From assembly GCF_900106755.1 (NCBI RefSeq), contig NZ_FNNN01000019.1, positions 46,659-110,658 of the forward strand: 64,000 nt of DNA, given 5' to 3'. Under the pieces are notes generated by a model. It did not search any database. It was not told where the DNA came from and was given only the letters and a program-made list of their open reading frames with translations. Below are positions 36,962-45,373 of the stretch, piece after piece; within the stretch, counting starts at the first letter, position 1; each line of letters begins with the position of its first letter. This DNA comes from Bacteroides faecis MAJ27 (GTDB lineage Bacteria > Bacteroidota > Bacteroidia > Bacteroidales > Bacteroidaceae). The translations under genes and the position numbers were made by a program.

Positions 36962-37864
36962 ATGAAACGAAATCTTATAACGATACTCGCACTTATTATA
37001 GCGCTTTCGTCATGCAATGACGACGCACTGTTTGAAAAGGAAATGTACAAGAATGTTGTAGCACTGATCAGCAGTGACTATTACAACACCTTCGAAGAAG
37101 TAGTCACCTTATCTCCTACGGGAGAGGAGGCGACAGGATATATTGCAGCCTGCACGGGAGGTACGCATGCTCCGAAAAAGAATATGGTCATCGGGCTGGA
37201 AGAAGACCTGACTTCATTAGAGTTCTACAACCGTTCCCTTTATGACGTTGATGAAGCTTGTTATGCTAAATTCCTGCCCAGTGACAAATACGAGATTGTG
37301 GATTACAAGATTCAGATTAATGCAGGTGAACGGACAGGCAGAACCATGATCAAGATACGTCCCGAAGGATTGTCACCGGATTCTACCTACTTCGTAGGAT
37401 TAAAAGCTACGGATATCTCCGGCGTCGAAATTAATGAAAGCAAAAACACCATTCTATATCAGATACTCATTAAGAACGCCTATGCAACACAGGGAGAAAA
37501 CGTTTTCTATTCAATGACCGGTCTGGCAGACGAAATGGCAACCGCAGGCAACAAGAAGCTGTTTCCCCTCACTCACAACAGTGTACGCGTGATAGCCGGA
37601 ACAGAGTCTTTTGAAAGCGATGTGAATCATATCAATAAAACCGCGATTATATTGGAAGTAGAAGAAAACAACCACGTCAAGATAAAGCCATACAAGGATA
37701 TTGATGTCACTCCAATAGAAGGTGATTCTAAATATCCCAATATATTCAGGGTAGAGGAATCTTACGGACACACTTATAATGTATTTCTGTTGTCATACCG
37801 ATACACGATCAACGGGAAAAGCAGAGTTATGCAAGAGGAGTTGCGTCTGGAAATAAATAGTTAA
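36962..37864 (+). CDS. DUF4361/DUF1735-like SusCD-associated lipoprotein
   Basis: A 300-residue lipoprotein (lipobox ALSSC, then NDDALFEKEMYKNVV). Residues about 25-170 resemble the immunoglobulin-like DUF1735-type domain (SLYDVDEACYAKFLPSDKYEI, RPEGLSPDSTYFVGLKATDISG). The C-terminal half is a beta-rich DUF4361-like domain ending in a strand with RYTINGKSRVMQEELRLE. Proteins of this type follow SusCD in many Bacteroides loci and are thought to bind ligand at the surface. It starts 20 bases after the SusD-family gene. The family assignment is by resemblance. Confidence 0.72.
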   Translation: MKRNLITILALIIALSSCNDDALFEKEMYKNVVALISSDYYNTFEEVVTLSPTGEEATGYIAACTGGTHAPKKNMVIGLEEDLTSLEFYNRSLYDVDEACYAKFLPSDKYEIVDYKIQINAGERTGRTMIKIRPEGLSPDSTYFVGLKATDISGVEINESKNTILYQILIKNAYATQGENVFYSMTGLADEMATAGNKKLFPLTHNSVRVIAGTESFESDVNHINKTAIILEVEENNHVKIKPYKDIDVTPIEGDSKYPNIFRVEESYGHTYNVFLLSYRYTINGKSRVMQEELRLEINS

Positions 37865-37925
37865 CGCAAAAAACTTGTAAAATTAACCCTTTTCTCCATT
37901 AAATCATTACTTTTGCGTACTATCT

Positions 37926-37957
37926 ACCTTTCGTACCATCTTGGTGGTACGAAAGGT
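37926..37957. terminator. Hairpin after the SusCD operon
   Basis: Perfect 13-bp arms ACCTTTCGTACCA (37926-37938) and TGGTACGAAAGGT (37945-37957), six-base loop. There is no T run, and a -7-like TACTTTTG (37908-37915) lies just before it, so it may instead be a structure at the start of the next leader. Confidence 0.5.
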
Positions 37958-38045
37958 AAGTTATAGTAGAATAAATTAATATTCAAGCCGATCCCATAGT
38001 TTACGGGAATGAAAGCTTTAAATACACAACAAAAAAACTAAACTT

Positions 38046-38144
38046 ATGAGCGTACTGTATGATCTTTACGAAACTCCCGATATGATGACCGGTCATGATA
38101 AATACAGCTTTAAATTCACACCTTTATTAATCTGTTCGGATTAG
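38046..38144 (+). pseudogene. N-terminal remnant of an HU-like DNA-binding protein
   Basis: A 32-codon frame beginning MSVLYDLYETPD, the characteristic N-terminus of the Bacteroides HU-HIG family of about 130-170 residues. After residue 13 the sequence diverges (GHDKYSFKFTPLL) and stops; no frame after 38144 continues the family. The A-rich leader and promoter-like elements upstream remain, so this is probably a truncated gene that may still make a short peptide. Recognition rests on the first dozen residues only. Confidence 0.45.
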
Positions 38145-38231
38145 TATTTTGATACGACGAGGAGACCATCTGAGTAATATATAATATATAAACTGACAAA
38201 ACAAAGCTCAGCATGAGCTGAAATCAAAAAA

Positions 38232-38255
38232 GACCGGGATGCAATGCACCCGGTC
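38232..38255 (-). terminator. Rubredoxin terminator
   Basis: Arms GACCGGG (38232-38238) and CCCGGTC (38249-38255), with further TGCA pairing in the loop. On the minus strand it is followed by a run of six T, 33 bases after the rubredoxin stop. Confidence 0.8.
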
Positions 38256-38287
38256 ATCTCGTAATAATCTCTTCTCTCTTTTAGTTT

Positions 38288-38452
38288 TTATCCTTCGTAC
38301 GGTTCAAAGTCTTCTTTTCCGACTCCACAAAGTGGACAAGTCCAATCATCTGGAATGTCTTCAAAAGCTGTTCCCGGTTCAATACCGCTATCAGGATCTC
38401 CTTGTGCGGGGTCGTAAATGTATTCACAGACTGTGCAAATGTACTTCTTCAT
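38288..38452 (-). CDS. Rubredoxin
   Basis: A 54-residue protein beginning MKKYICTVCEYIYDPAQGDP. The two iron-binding pairs are CTVC (6-9) and CPLCG (39-43), with the standard DDW before the second pair and the acidic FEPYEG end. Rubredoxins carry one electron on a single Fe(Cys)4 centre, in anaerobes often to oxygen- or peroxide-reducing enzymes. Its partner oxidoreductase is not adjacent. It is divergent from a PAS histidine kinase with its own cysteine cluster. Length and motif spacing are fully typical. Confidence 0.95.
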   Translation of the reverse strand: MKKYICTVCEYIYDPAQGDPDSGIEPGTAFEDIPDDWTCPLCGVGKEDFEPYEG

Positions 38453-38540
38453 AATGTTCGCTTTTTATTGGTTTACTAAATAATATAACGTAAATAGCTG
38501 CAAATTGTTCAAACTTCTTTTTCATCCCAAGTAAAAAAGT

Positions 38541-38548
38541 TATCTTTG
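38541..38548 (+). promoter_or_regulatory. -7 element for the PAS kinase gene
   Basis: TATCTTTG 37 bases before the kinase start. The -33 region around 38518-38522 is T-rich rather than TTG. Confidence 0.4.
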
Positions 38549-38584
38549 TAGCATATTTGTAGAACAAAGCCAACAAGTTACATC

Positions 38585-39847
38585 ATGCTAATAGCATTGC
38601 TATCTATTCTGATCATTTTATGCGCAGTTCTCCTGCTCAGTTACCTATGGGAACGGAGAAAATGTCTTCGGATGCAAAAGCGACTATTCCGGGAATCCAG
38701 AAAACTGGAACATACCAGTCACATCGCCAGTGCTATTCTGAAAAATGTTCATGCCTATATTCTATTAATAGATAACGACTTCAAAGTATTAAAAACCAAT
38801 TACTACCAACTGACAGGAACACAAAAGAGCCTGGAAGAAAAGAGAGTAGGCGACTTGTTGCAGTGCCGCAATGCATTATCAGCAGAGGGCGGTTGTGGTA
38901 CACATGCTTACTGCGGTTCCTGCCCCATACGTTGCGCCATCCGTCAGGCTTTCGAGCAAAGAAGAGGCTTCACTGACCTGGAAGCAACCCTGAACGTACT
39001 GACTGCCGAAAAAAAATCCGTAGCATGTGACGCCGTCATATCCGGCTCCTATTTTCTCCTTAATGAAGAAGAAAACATGGTCCTCACCGTTCATGATATC
39101 ACCCAACTCAAACAAGCTGAAAAGGAACTGACACTGGCTAAAGAGAAAGCTGAAAATGCCGATATTTCAAAGTCAGCATTTCTGGCTAACATGAGTCATG
39201 AAATCCGCACTCCCCTCAATGCCATTACCGGATTTGCCGAAATACTGGCCAGTGCCAACACAGAAGAAGAGAAGGCGCAATATCAGGAAATTATCAAAAT
39301 GAATGCCGACTTGCTGCTGCAACTGGTGAATGATATTCTCGATATGTCGAAAATAGAAGCAGGTACACTGGAATTTGTATATACCAAAGTAGATATCAAT
39401 CTGTTGCTATCCGACTTGCAACAACTTTTCCAAATGAGAGTCAACGAGGCAGGAGGAAATATTCAAATAATAGCAGAGCCGGGGCTTCCCTCCTGTACCA
39501 TAGAGACAGACCGGAACCGGGTTGCACAGGTACTCTCCAATTTTACGACCAATGCCATTAAATTCACTCAAGAAGGAAATGTCCGTATAGGCTACAAGGC
39601 AAGAGACACCGAACTTTATTTTTATGTCACAGACACCGGAACCGGAATTCCCGCTGACAAACTACCGGAAGTTTTCGGTCGCTTTGTGAAACTGAACAAG
39701 GAAAAGAAAGGGACAGGACTGGGACTCTCTATCTCCAAAACCATCGTAAACAAACTGGAGGGACAAATTGGCGCAGACTCTGTAGAGGGCAAAGGATCAA
39801 CGTTCTGGTTTACGATTCCCTATCGCACTTGTGGCCGTCCTGAATAA
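38585..39847 (+). CDS. Orphan PAS sensor histidine kinase with Cys cluster
   Basis: A 420-residue membrane-anchored kinase. One N-terminal transmembrane helix (about 2-22) leads to a PAS domain (about 50-175), then HisKA with the phospho-acceptor His205 in NMSHEIRTPLNA, and HATPase motifs (N box NFTTNAIKFT, DTGTGIP, GTGLGLSISKTIV). The PAS domain contains Cys94, 104, 110, 113 and 117, plus Cys148; the segment GGCGTHAYCGSCPIRCA looks like an iron-sulfur or redox-active site. No response regulator or receiver domain is adjacent, so the partner is elsewhere. A redox-sensing role is inference. Confidence 0.88.
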   Translation: MLIALLSILIILCAVLLLSYLWERRKCLRMQKRLFRESRKLEHTSHIASAILKNVHAYILLIDNDFKVLKTNYYQLTGTQKSLEEKRVGDLLQCRNALSAEGGCGTHAYCGSCPIRCAIRQAFEQRRGFTDLEATLNVLTAEKKSVACDAVISGSYFLLNEEENMVLTVHDITQLKQAEKELTLAKEKAENADISKSAFLANMSHEIRTPLNAITGFAEILASANTEEEKAQYQEIIKMNADLLLQLVNDILDMSKIEAGTLEFVYTKVDINLLLSDLQQLFQMRVNEAGGNIQIIAEPGLPSCTIETDRNRVAQVLSNFTTNAIKFTQEGNVRIGYKARDTELYFYVTDTGTGIPADKLPEVFGRFVKLNKEKKGTGLGLSISKTIVNKLEGQIGADSVEGKGSTFWFTIPYRTCGRPE

Positions 39848-39933
39848 AGTTACTTCATAAAAAGTTTTAATTAAACATTTTATCACAATTTTATGTTGTA
39901 TTTTTGCGGTCCTAACCAAACGCATGTATCTGC

Positions 39934-42642
39934 ATGAGTACTACAAAAAAAGACGATTATTATCATTCAGGCCTTACGGACAATGAAGTCCTGCAAAGCA
40001 GAGAAAAGAACGGTGTCAATCTGTTAACACCCCCCAAGCGCCCTTCCCTTTGGAAGCTTTACCTCGAAAAATTCGAAGACCCGGTTGTACGCGTATTATT
40101 GGTAGCAGCCATATTCTCACTAGTCATTTCCATTATCGAGAATGAATATGCCGAGACGATCGGAATTATAGCAGCTATCCTGCTGGCTACCGGTATCGGT
40201 TTCTTTTTCGAATACGATGCCAATAAGAAATTCGACTTACTGAACGCTGTCAACGAAGAAACACTCGTAAAGGTGATTCGTAACGGACATGTACAGGAAA
40301 TTCCACGCAAAGACGTCGTTGTAGACGACATTATCATATTGGAAACAGGCGAAGAGATTCCCGCCGACGGACAGTTACTGGAAGCTATCTCACTGCAAGT
40401 AAACGAGTCCAACCTGACCGGAGAACCGGTGATCAATAAGACCGTAATCGAAGCGGATTTTGATGAAGAAGCAACCTATGCCTCCAATCTGGTGATGCGT
40501 GGTACGACAGTAGTAGACGGACACGGCACCATGCGCGTACTGCATGTAGGAGACGCTACGGAGATCGGTAAGGTAGCCCGTCAGAGCACCGAAGAAAATC
40601 TGGAGCCGACCCCTCTGAATATACAGCTGACCAAGCTTGCAAACCTGATCGGAAAGATAGGATTTACCGTTGCCGGACTTGCCTTCCTTATTTTCTTTGT
40701 AAAAGATGTACTGCTGTTCTACGATTTCAGTTCGCTGAACGGTTGGCACGAGTGGCTTCCGGTTTTCGAGCGGACCCTCAAATATTTCATGATGGCAGTA
40801 ACCTTGATTGTAGTAGCCGTCCCCGAAGGATTACCGATGAGTGTAACGCTCAGTCTGGCTCTGAATATGCGCCGCATGCTCTCGACCAACAACCTGGTAC
40901 GAAAAATGCACGCCTGTGAAACCATGGGAGCTATCACCGTGATTTGTACCGACAAAACGGGTACACTGACGCAAAACCTGATGCAGGTACACGAACCTAA
41001 TTTCTACGGAATCAAAAATGGCGGTCATCTGGCCGATGATGATATCAGTGCTCTCGTCGCAGAGGGAATCAGTGCCAACTCCACCGCTTTCCTCGAAGAA
41101 GCAGCCACCGGGGAAAAACCCAAAGGGGTGGGCAATCCAACAGAAGTCGCCTTGTTATTATGGCTCAACAGTCAAGGCAAAAATTACCTCGAACTGCGTG
41201 AACAGGCTCATATCCTCGACCAGCTTACATTCTCGACCGAACGCAAATTCATGGCGACTCTCGTCGAGTCTCCGATCATCGGAAAGAAAGTACTCTATAT
41301 CAAGGGAGCACCCGAAATCGTACTCGGCAAATGTAAGGAAGTCGTGCTGGACGGAAGACGGGTGGATGCAGTCGAATATCGTTCGACGGTAGAAGCGCAG
41401 TTACTGAATTATCAGAATATGGCGATGCGTACTCTCGGATTCGCCTTCAAAATAGTAGGAGAAAACGAACCGAACGACTGTGCGGAACTGGTATCTGCCA
41501 ACGACCTGAATTTCTTAGGGGTCGTAGCTATCTCAGATCCGATTCGTCCGGATGTACCCGCTGCTGTAGCCAAATGCCAGTCGGCAGGTATCGGTATTAA
41601 GATTGTTACCGGTGACACTCCGGGAACAGCTACGGAGATTGCCCGTCAGATCGGACTGTGGCAACCGGAAACAGATACCGAACGGAACCGTATCACCGGT
41701 GTTGCCTTTGCCGAACTTAGTGACGAAGAAGCACTGGACCGCGTAATGGATCTCAAAATCATGTCGCGTGCCCGTCCGACGGACAAGCAACGTCTTGTGC
41801 AGCTACTCCAGCAGAAAGGAGCCGTAGTCGCTGTAACCGGAGACGGTACGAATGACGCACCTGCTCTGAACCATGCGCAAGTAGGTTTGTCAATGGGTAC
41901 AGGTACTTCCGTTGCCAAAGAAGCCAGTGACATCACGTTGCTCGACGACTCATTCAACAGTATCGGCACTGCCGTTATGTGGGGACGTTCTCTGTATAAG
42001 AATATCCAGCGTTTCATCGTATTTCAGTTAACAATCAACTTTGTTGCTCTGCTGATCGTACTGTTAGGTTCAATGATCGGAACAGAACTTCCATTGACCG
42101 TGACACAAATGTTGTGGGTTAACCTGATCATGGACACCTTTGCCGCTCTGGCTCTGGCTTCCATTCCTCCCAGCGAAACCGTCATGCAGGAGAAACCGCG
42201 CCGCAGCACTGATTTCATCATCAGCAAAGCGATGCGTACTAATATAATAGGTGTAGGCACTCTCTTCCTTGTCGTATTGCTCGGAATGATTTATTATTTC
42301 GACCACAGCGCGCAAGGTATGGACGTACACAACCTCACCATTTTCTTCACTTTCTTTGTCATGTTGCAATTCTGGAACCTGTTCAATGCCCGCGTATTCG
42401 GCACTACCGACTCAGCATTCAAGGGACTTTCCAAATCGTATGGCATGGAGTTAATTGTGCTGGCTATCCTGATCGGCCAATTTCTGATCGTACAGTTCGG
42501 TGGAGCTGTATTCCGCACGGTGCCGCTCGACTGGCAGACGTGGCTTCTGATTATAGGCGTTTCGTCCATGGTGTTATGGGTTGGAGAACTTATTCGCCTT
42601 GTTCAACGTATCATTCACAAAAGAGAAAATAATGAAAAGTAA
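39934..42642 (+). CDS. Calcium-transporting P-type ATPase (PMCA type)
   Basis: A 902-residue P2-type ATPase. N-terminal cation-ATPase domain (GLTDNEVLQSREKNGVN), actuator loop NLTGEP, phosphorylation motif CTDKTGTLT (Asp about 348), hinge GDGTNDAPAL, and a helical C-terminal region. M4 has VPEGLPMSV, and M6 has NLIMD, the calcium-ligand pattern shared with eukaryotic plasma-membrane calcium pumps. It probably exports calcium from the cytoplasm. A -7 element TATTTTTG lies at 39899-39906. Its last codons overlap the next gene by 11 bases, so the two are translationally linked. Confidence 0.9.
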   Translation: MSTTKKDDYYHSGLTDNEVLQSREKNGVNLLTPPKRPSLWKLYLEKFEDPVVRVLLVAAIFSLVISIIENEYAETIGIIAAILLATGIGFFFEYDANKKFDLLNAVNEETLVKVIRNGHVQEIPRKDVVVDDIIILETGEEIPADGQLLEAISLQVNESNLTGEPVINKTVIEADFDEEATYASNLVMRGTTVVDGHGTMRVLHVGDATEIGKVARQSTEENLEPTPLNIQLTKLANLIGKIGFTVAGLAFLIFFVKDVLLFYDFSSLNGWHEWLPVFERTLKYFMMAVTLIVVAVPEGLPMSVTLSLALNMRRMLSTNNLVRKMHACETMGAITVICTDKTGTLTQNLMQVHEPNFYGIKNGGHLADDDISALVAEGISANSTAFLEEAATGEKPKGVGNPTEVALLLWLNSQGKNYLELREQAHILDQLTFSTERKFMATLVESPIIGKKVLYIKGAPEIVLGKCKEVVLDGRRVDAVEYRSTVEAQLLNYQNMAMRTLGFAFKIVGENEPNDCAELVSANDLNFLGVVAISDPIRPDVPAAVAKCQSAGIGIKIVTGDTPGTATEIARQIGLWQPETDTERNRITGVAFAELSDEEALDRVMDLKIMSRARPTDKQRLVQLLQQKGAVVAVTGDGTNDAPALNHAQVGLSMGTGTSVAKEASDITLLDDSFNSIGTAVMWGRSLYKNIQRFIVFQLTINFVALLIVLLGSMIGTELPLTVTQMLWVNLIMDTFAALALASIPPSETVMQEKPRRSTDFIISKAMRTNIIGVGTLFLVVLLGMIYYFDHSAQGMDVHNLTIFFTFFVMLQFWNLFNARVFGTTDSAFKGLSKSYGMELIVLAILIGQFLIVQFGGAVFRTVPLDWQTWLLIIGVSSMVLWVGELIRLVQRIIHKRENNEK

Positions 42643-43255
42643 AGGAATTAAAAACTTACTTATTGATTTAGGCGGTGTATTGATAAATCTGGACCGCGAA
42701 CGCTGTATTGAGAACTTTAAAAAGATTGGGTTCCAGCATGTAGAAGAAAAATTCTGCACCCACCAGTTAGACGGAATCTTCTTGCAGCAGGAGAAAGGAC
42801 TGATCACTCCTGCTGAATTCCGCGACGGCATCAGGGATATGATGGGAAAAGCAGTAAGCGATGAGCAGATTGATGCAGCCTGGAACAGTTTTTTAGTAGA
42901 TATCCCTGCATATAAACTCGATCTGCTGCTCAAACTACGCGAGAAATACGTAGTCTATCTGCTCAGCAATACGAATGACATCCACTGGCAATGGGTTTGC
43001 CAAAACGCTTTCCCCTATCGCACATTCAAAGTAGAGGACTACTTCGAAAAGACTTATCTTTCTTATGAAATGAAAATGGCCAAACCCGAACCGGAGATAT
43101 TCAAAGCAGTGACTGAAGATGCGGGTATCGATCCGAAGGAGACCTTTTTTATTGATGATTCCGAAATAAACTGTAAAGTAGCTCAGGAACTGGGTATCTC
43201 GACCTATACACCGAAAGCCGGTGAAGACTGGAGCCATCTTTTCAGAAAAAAATAA
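42632..43255 (+). CDS. HAD-IA phosphatase, YihX-like
   Basis: A 207-residue HAD hydrolase, started at the ATG at 42632, which overlaps the ATPase stop; the in-frame ATG at 42581 lies inside that gene. Motif I is LIDLGGVLINLD, with the Asp-x-Gly arrangement of the YihX/epoxide-hydrolase-like subfamily rather than DxD. Motif II is LLSNTNDIHW, motif III the Lys in KMAKPEPEIF, and motif IV FFIDDSEINCKVA. YihX itself dephosphorylates glucose-1-phosphate; the substrate here is unknown. ribF begins one base after its stop codon. Confidence 0.85.
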   Translation: MKSKGIKNLLIDLGGVLINLDRERCIENFKKIGFQHVEEKFCTHQLDGIFLQQEKGLITPAEFRDGIRDMMGKAVSDEQIDAAWNSFLVDIPAYKLDLLLKLREKYVVYLLSNTNDIHWQWVCQNAFPYRTFKVEDYFEKTYLSYEMKMAKPEPEIFKAVTEDAGIDPKETFFIDDSEINCKVAQELGISTYTPKAGEDWSHLFRKK

Positions 43256-43256
43256 G

Positions 43257-44225
43257 ATGGCAAACATGCAGATTATAAATGATACATCGGCTATGATCCC
43301 CGAACCATGTGTAGCTACCATCGGCTTCTTCGACGGTGTACACACGGGGCACCGCTATCTGATTCAACAAGTGAAAGAGATAGCGGCAGCCAAAGGTCTG
43401 CGTTCTGCATTAGTAACCTTCCCTGTTCATCCGCGCAAAGTGATGAACGCCACTTATCATCCGGAATTATTGACTACCCCCGAAGAGAAAATAAACCTGC
43501 TGGCAGGTACGGGAGTAGATTATTGCCTGATGCTCGATTTTACGCCCGACATTTCCCGGCTGACAGCCAAAGAATTCATGACTCAGGTGCTGAAGGAACG
43601 TTATCAGGTCAGGTATCTGGTGATAGGCTACGACCACCGTTTCGGCCATAACCGCAGCGAAGGGTTTGAGGATTATGTACGCTACGGACAATCTATCGGC
43701 ATCGATGTTATCCGTGCACAAGCTTACACAAACGACATCCGGATAGATGCTTCCCAAAGCGTTCCGGTCAGTTCTTCTTTAATCCGGAAATTACTACATC
43801 AGGGAGACGTGGATATAGCTGCCCGCTGTCTGGGATACGAATATTTTCTGGACGGAACCGTAGTAGGAGGTTATCAGGTAGGCAGAAAAATCGGTTTCCC
43901 CACTGCCAATTTAAGCGTGGACGATCCGGACAAACTGATTCCCGCAGACGGAGTCTACGCCGTATGGGTTACATTCGACGGAAAAACTTATATGGGCATG
44001 CTGAATATAGGTGTCCGCCCCACTATCAACAATGGTCCCAACCGTACCATCGAAGTGAATATCCTTCATTTCCACTCCGACATTTATGATAAATTTATCC
44101 GGCTTACTTTCGTGAAGCGGACACGGCCCGAACTAAAATACGATAGCATCGACCAGCTAATCGCCCAACTCCACAAAGATGCAGAAGAAACAGAAACGAT
44201 CCTCTTTGCTGCCAAACGGAGATAA
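43257..44225 (+). CDS. ribF: Bifunctional riboflavin kinase / FAD synthetase
   Basis: Converts riboflavin to FMN and FMN to FAD. From the ATG at 43257 (MANMQIINDTS) the protein is 322 residues; a start at 43221 would lie in the preceding gene. The FAD synthetase domain has TIGFFDGVHTGHRYLI (about 20-35) and the ISSxxIR-like VPVSSSLIRKLL (about 168-179). The riboflavin kinase domain has GRKIGFPTANL (about 205-215) and GMLNIGVRPTINNG. The compact HAD-ribF spacing suggests one operon from the calcium ATPase onwards. Confidence 0.95.
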   Translation: MANMQIINDTSAMIPEPCVATIGFFDGVHTGHRYLIQQVKEIAAAKGLRSALVTFPVHPRKVMNATYHPELLTTPEEKINLLAGTGVDYCLMLDFTPDISRLTAKEFMTQVLKERYQVRYLVIGYDHRFGHNRSEGFEDYVRYGQSIGIDVIRAQAYTNDIRIDASQSVPVSSSLIRKLLHQGDVDIAARCLGYEYFLDGTVVGGYQVGRKIGFPTANLSVDDPDKLIPADGVYAVWVTFDGKTYMGMLNIGVRPTINNGPNRTIEVNILHFHSDIYDKFIRLTFVKRTRPELKYDSIDQLIAQLHKDAEETETILFAAKRR

Positions 44226-44260
44226 ATACCCCTTCCTTCCTCCATCATCAGCACAAATAA

Positions 44261-44296
44261 TATCGAAAAACATATCTTTTTTATTGTTTTTCGATA
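44261..44296. promoter_or_regulatory. Palindrome upstream of the small-peptide promoter
   Basis: Perfect 12-bp arms TATCGAAAAACA (44261-44272) and TGTTTTTCGATA (44285-44296). The same half-site ATCGAAAAACA and ATCGATAAA variants recur downstream between 44348 and 44383, flanking the promoter on both sides. This looks like a multi-site operator; the obvious candidate binder is the HTH protein at 46053. Confidence 0.5.
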
Positions 44297-44314
44297 AATA
44301 TTTTCTCCTTTTTC

Positions 44315-44345
44315 TTTGTTAACTCAAAACTTACCTCTACATTTG
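44315..44345 (+). promoter_or_regulatory. Promoter of the 29-residue peptide gene
   Basis: TTTG (44315-44318), 19-base spacer, TACATTTG (44338-44345): a full-consensus Bacteroides promoter, about 75 bases before the small reading frame at 44421. Confidence 0.75.
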
Positions 44346-44420
44346 CATATCGATAAACGATAAATAATCATCGAAAAACAACTATTTTCCATTCAATCAT
44401 CTATTAAAAAATAACACTTT

Positions 44421-44510
44421 ATGAAAAAGTCACTAATGAGCATATCGATACTGGTAGTATCCGTCTCAATGATTGCCATGTTTCTGTGCAGCTTTATTGC
44501 CAGTAAATAA
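44421..44510 (+). CDS. Candidate 29-residue membrane peptide
   Basis: A short frame starting MKKSLMSISILVV and ending FIASK, with a Lys-rich start and one hydrophobic helix of about 20 residues. Evidence that it is real: a consensus promoter lies 75 bases upstream, the helix has positive residues at both ends, and the next gene's promoter overlaps its end. Evidence against: it is very short and I know no family. It could be a single-pass inner-membrane regulator of the CPBP protease, a toxin-like peptide, or chance. Confidence 0.4.
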   Translation: MKKSLMSISILVVSVSMIAMFLCSFIASK

Positions 44511-44526
44511 CAAACGATTATCTTTG
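44497..44526 (+). promoter_or_regulatory. Promoter of the CPBP protease gene
   Basis: TTG (44497-44499), 19-base spacer, TATCTTTG (44519-44526). The -33 box lies inside the last codons of the small peptide. The leader to the start at 44552 would be short. Confidence 0.65.
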
Positions 44527-44551
44527 TATCTCAGCTAAGAACACTACGAAT

Positions 44552-45355
44552 ATGAGAACTGCTATTAAACTGATATTACTGAATCTACTTATTGCACAAA
44601 TCATTGCTCCTATCCTGGTCATGATTCCCTGTGTGATTTATCTGGTAGCCACTACCGGAAATTTAGACAAAGATGCGCTTATCACCATGCTCATGATTCC
44701 GGCGCAACTGGCCGGGCAATTGATGATGGGTGTCTATTTATGGAAGGCCGGCTACATCAGCACAAAGAAAACAACCTGGTCGCCTGTTTCGTCCTCTTAT
44801 CTCTTTTTCAGTGCACTGACCGTCCTTACCTGCGGTTTTGTGGTATCTGCGTTAACAGAACTGATGGACTGGATTCCCAATATCATGGAACAATCTTTCG
44901 ATATTCTCCAGTCCGGCTGGGGCGGCATTCTTGCCATAGCCATCATAGGTCCCGTACTCGAAGAGTTGTTGTTCCGCGGAGCCATCACCAAGGCACTGCT
45001 GCAACAGTACAGCCCGACGAAAGCAATTCTGCTTTCAGCACTTCTGTTCGGTGTTTTTCATATCAATCCTGCCCAGATCCTTCCGGCATTTCTGATCGGT
45101 ATCCTGTTTGCATGGACTTATTATAAGACTGCCAGCCTCATCCCTTGTATACTGATGCACGTACTGAACAATTCTTTATCCGTATTTCTCAGTATAAAAT
45201 ATCCGGAAGCTGAAAACATGAGTGACCTGATGAATACCAGCACTTATCTAATGGTTATTTTTGCAGCAGTTTTGATACTTGCAGGAGTAATCTGGGGAAT
45301 GCGCCGAACAACCATCCCCTACCCCTGGAAAGAAGAAACAAATATCACAGACTAA
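44552..45355 (+). CDS. CPBP-family intramembrane metalloprotease
   Basis: A 267-residue protein with about seven hydrophobic segments. The CPBP (CAAX/Abi) motifs are present: the Glu pair in GPVLEELLFRGAITKALL (about 134-151), a His in LLFGVFHINPAQI, and HVLNNS near residue 208. Family members include prenyl-protein CAAX proteases and bacteriocin-immunity proteins; the prokaryotic substrates are mostly unknown. It is followed after 18 bases by the DUF2975 gene and then an HTH regulator, all on the plus strand. Confidence 0.85.
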   Translation: MRTAIKLILLNLLIAQIIAPILVMIPCVIYLVATTGNLDKDALITMLMIPAQLAGQLMMGVYLWKAGYISTKKTTWSPVSSSYLFFSALTVLTCGFVVSALTELMDWIPNIMEQSFDILQSGWGGILAIAIIGPVLEELLFRGAITKALLQQYSPTKAILLSALLFGVFHINPAQILPAFLIGILFAWTYYKTASLIPCILMHVLNNSLSVFLSIKYPEAENMSDLMNTSTYLMVIFAAVLILAGVIWGMRRTTIPYPWKEETNITD

Positions 45356-45373
45356 AATAATAAAAAGACAGCG

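Noticed and set aside
38239..38454. 71-codon plus-strand frame
   Set aside because: It is antisense to the rubredoxin gene, which has both CXXC motifs intact.
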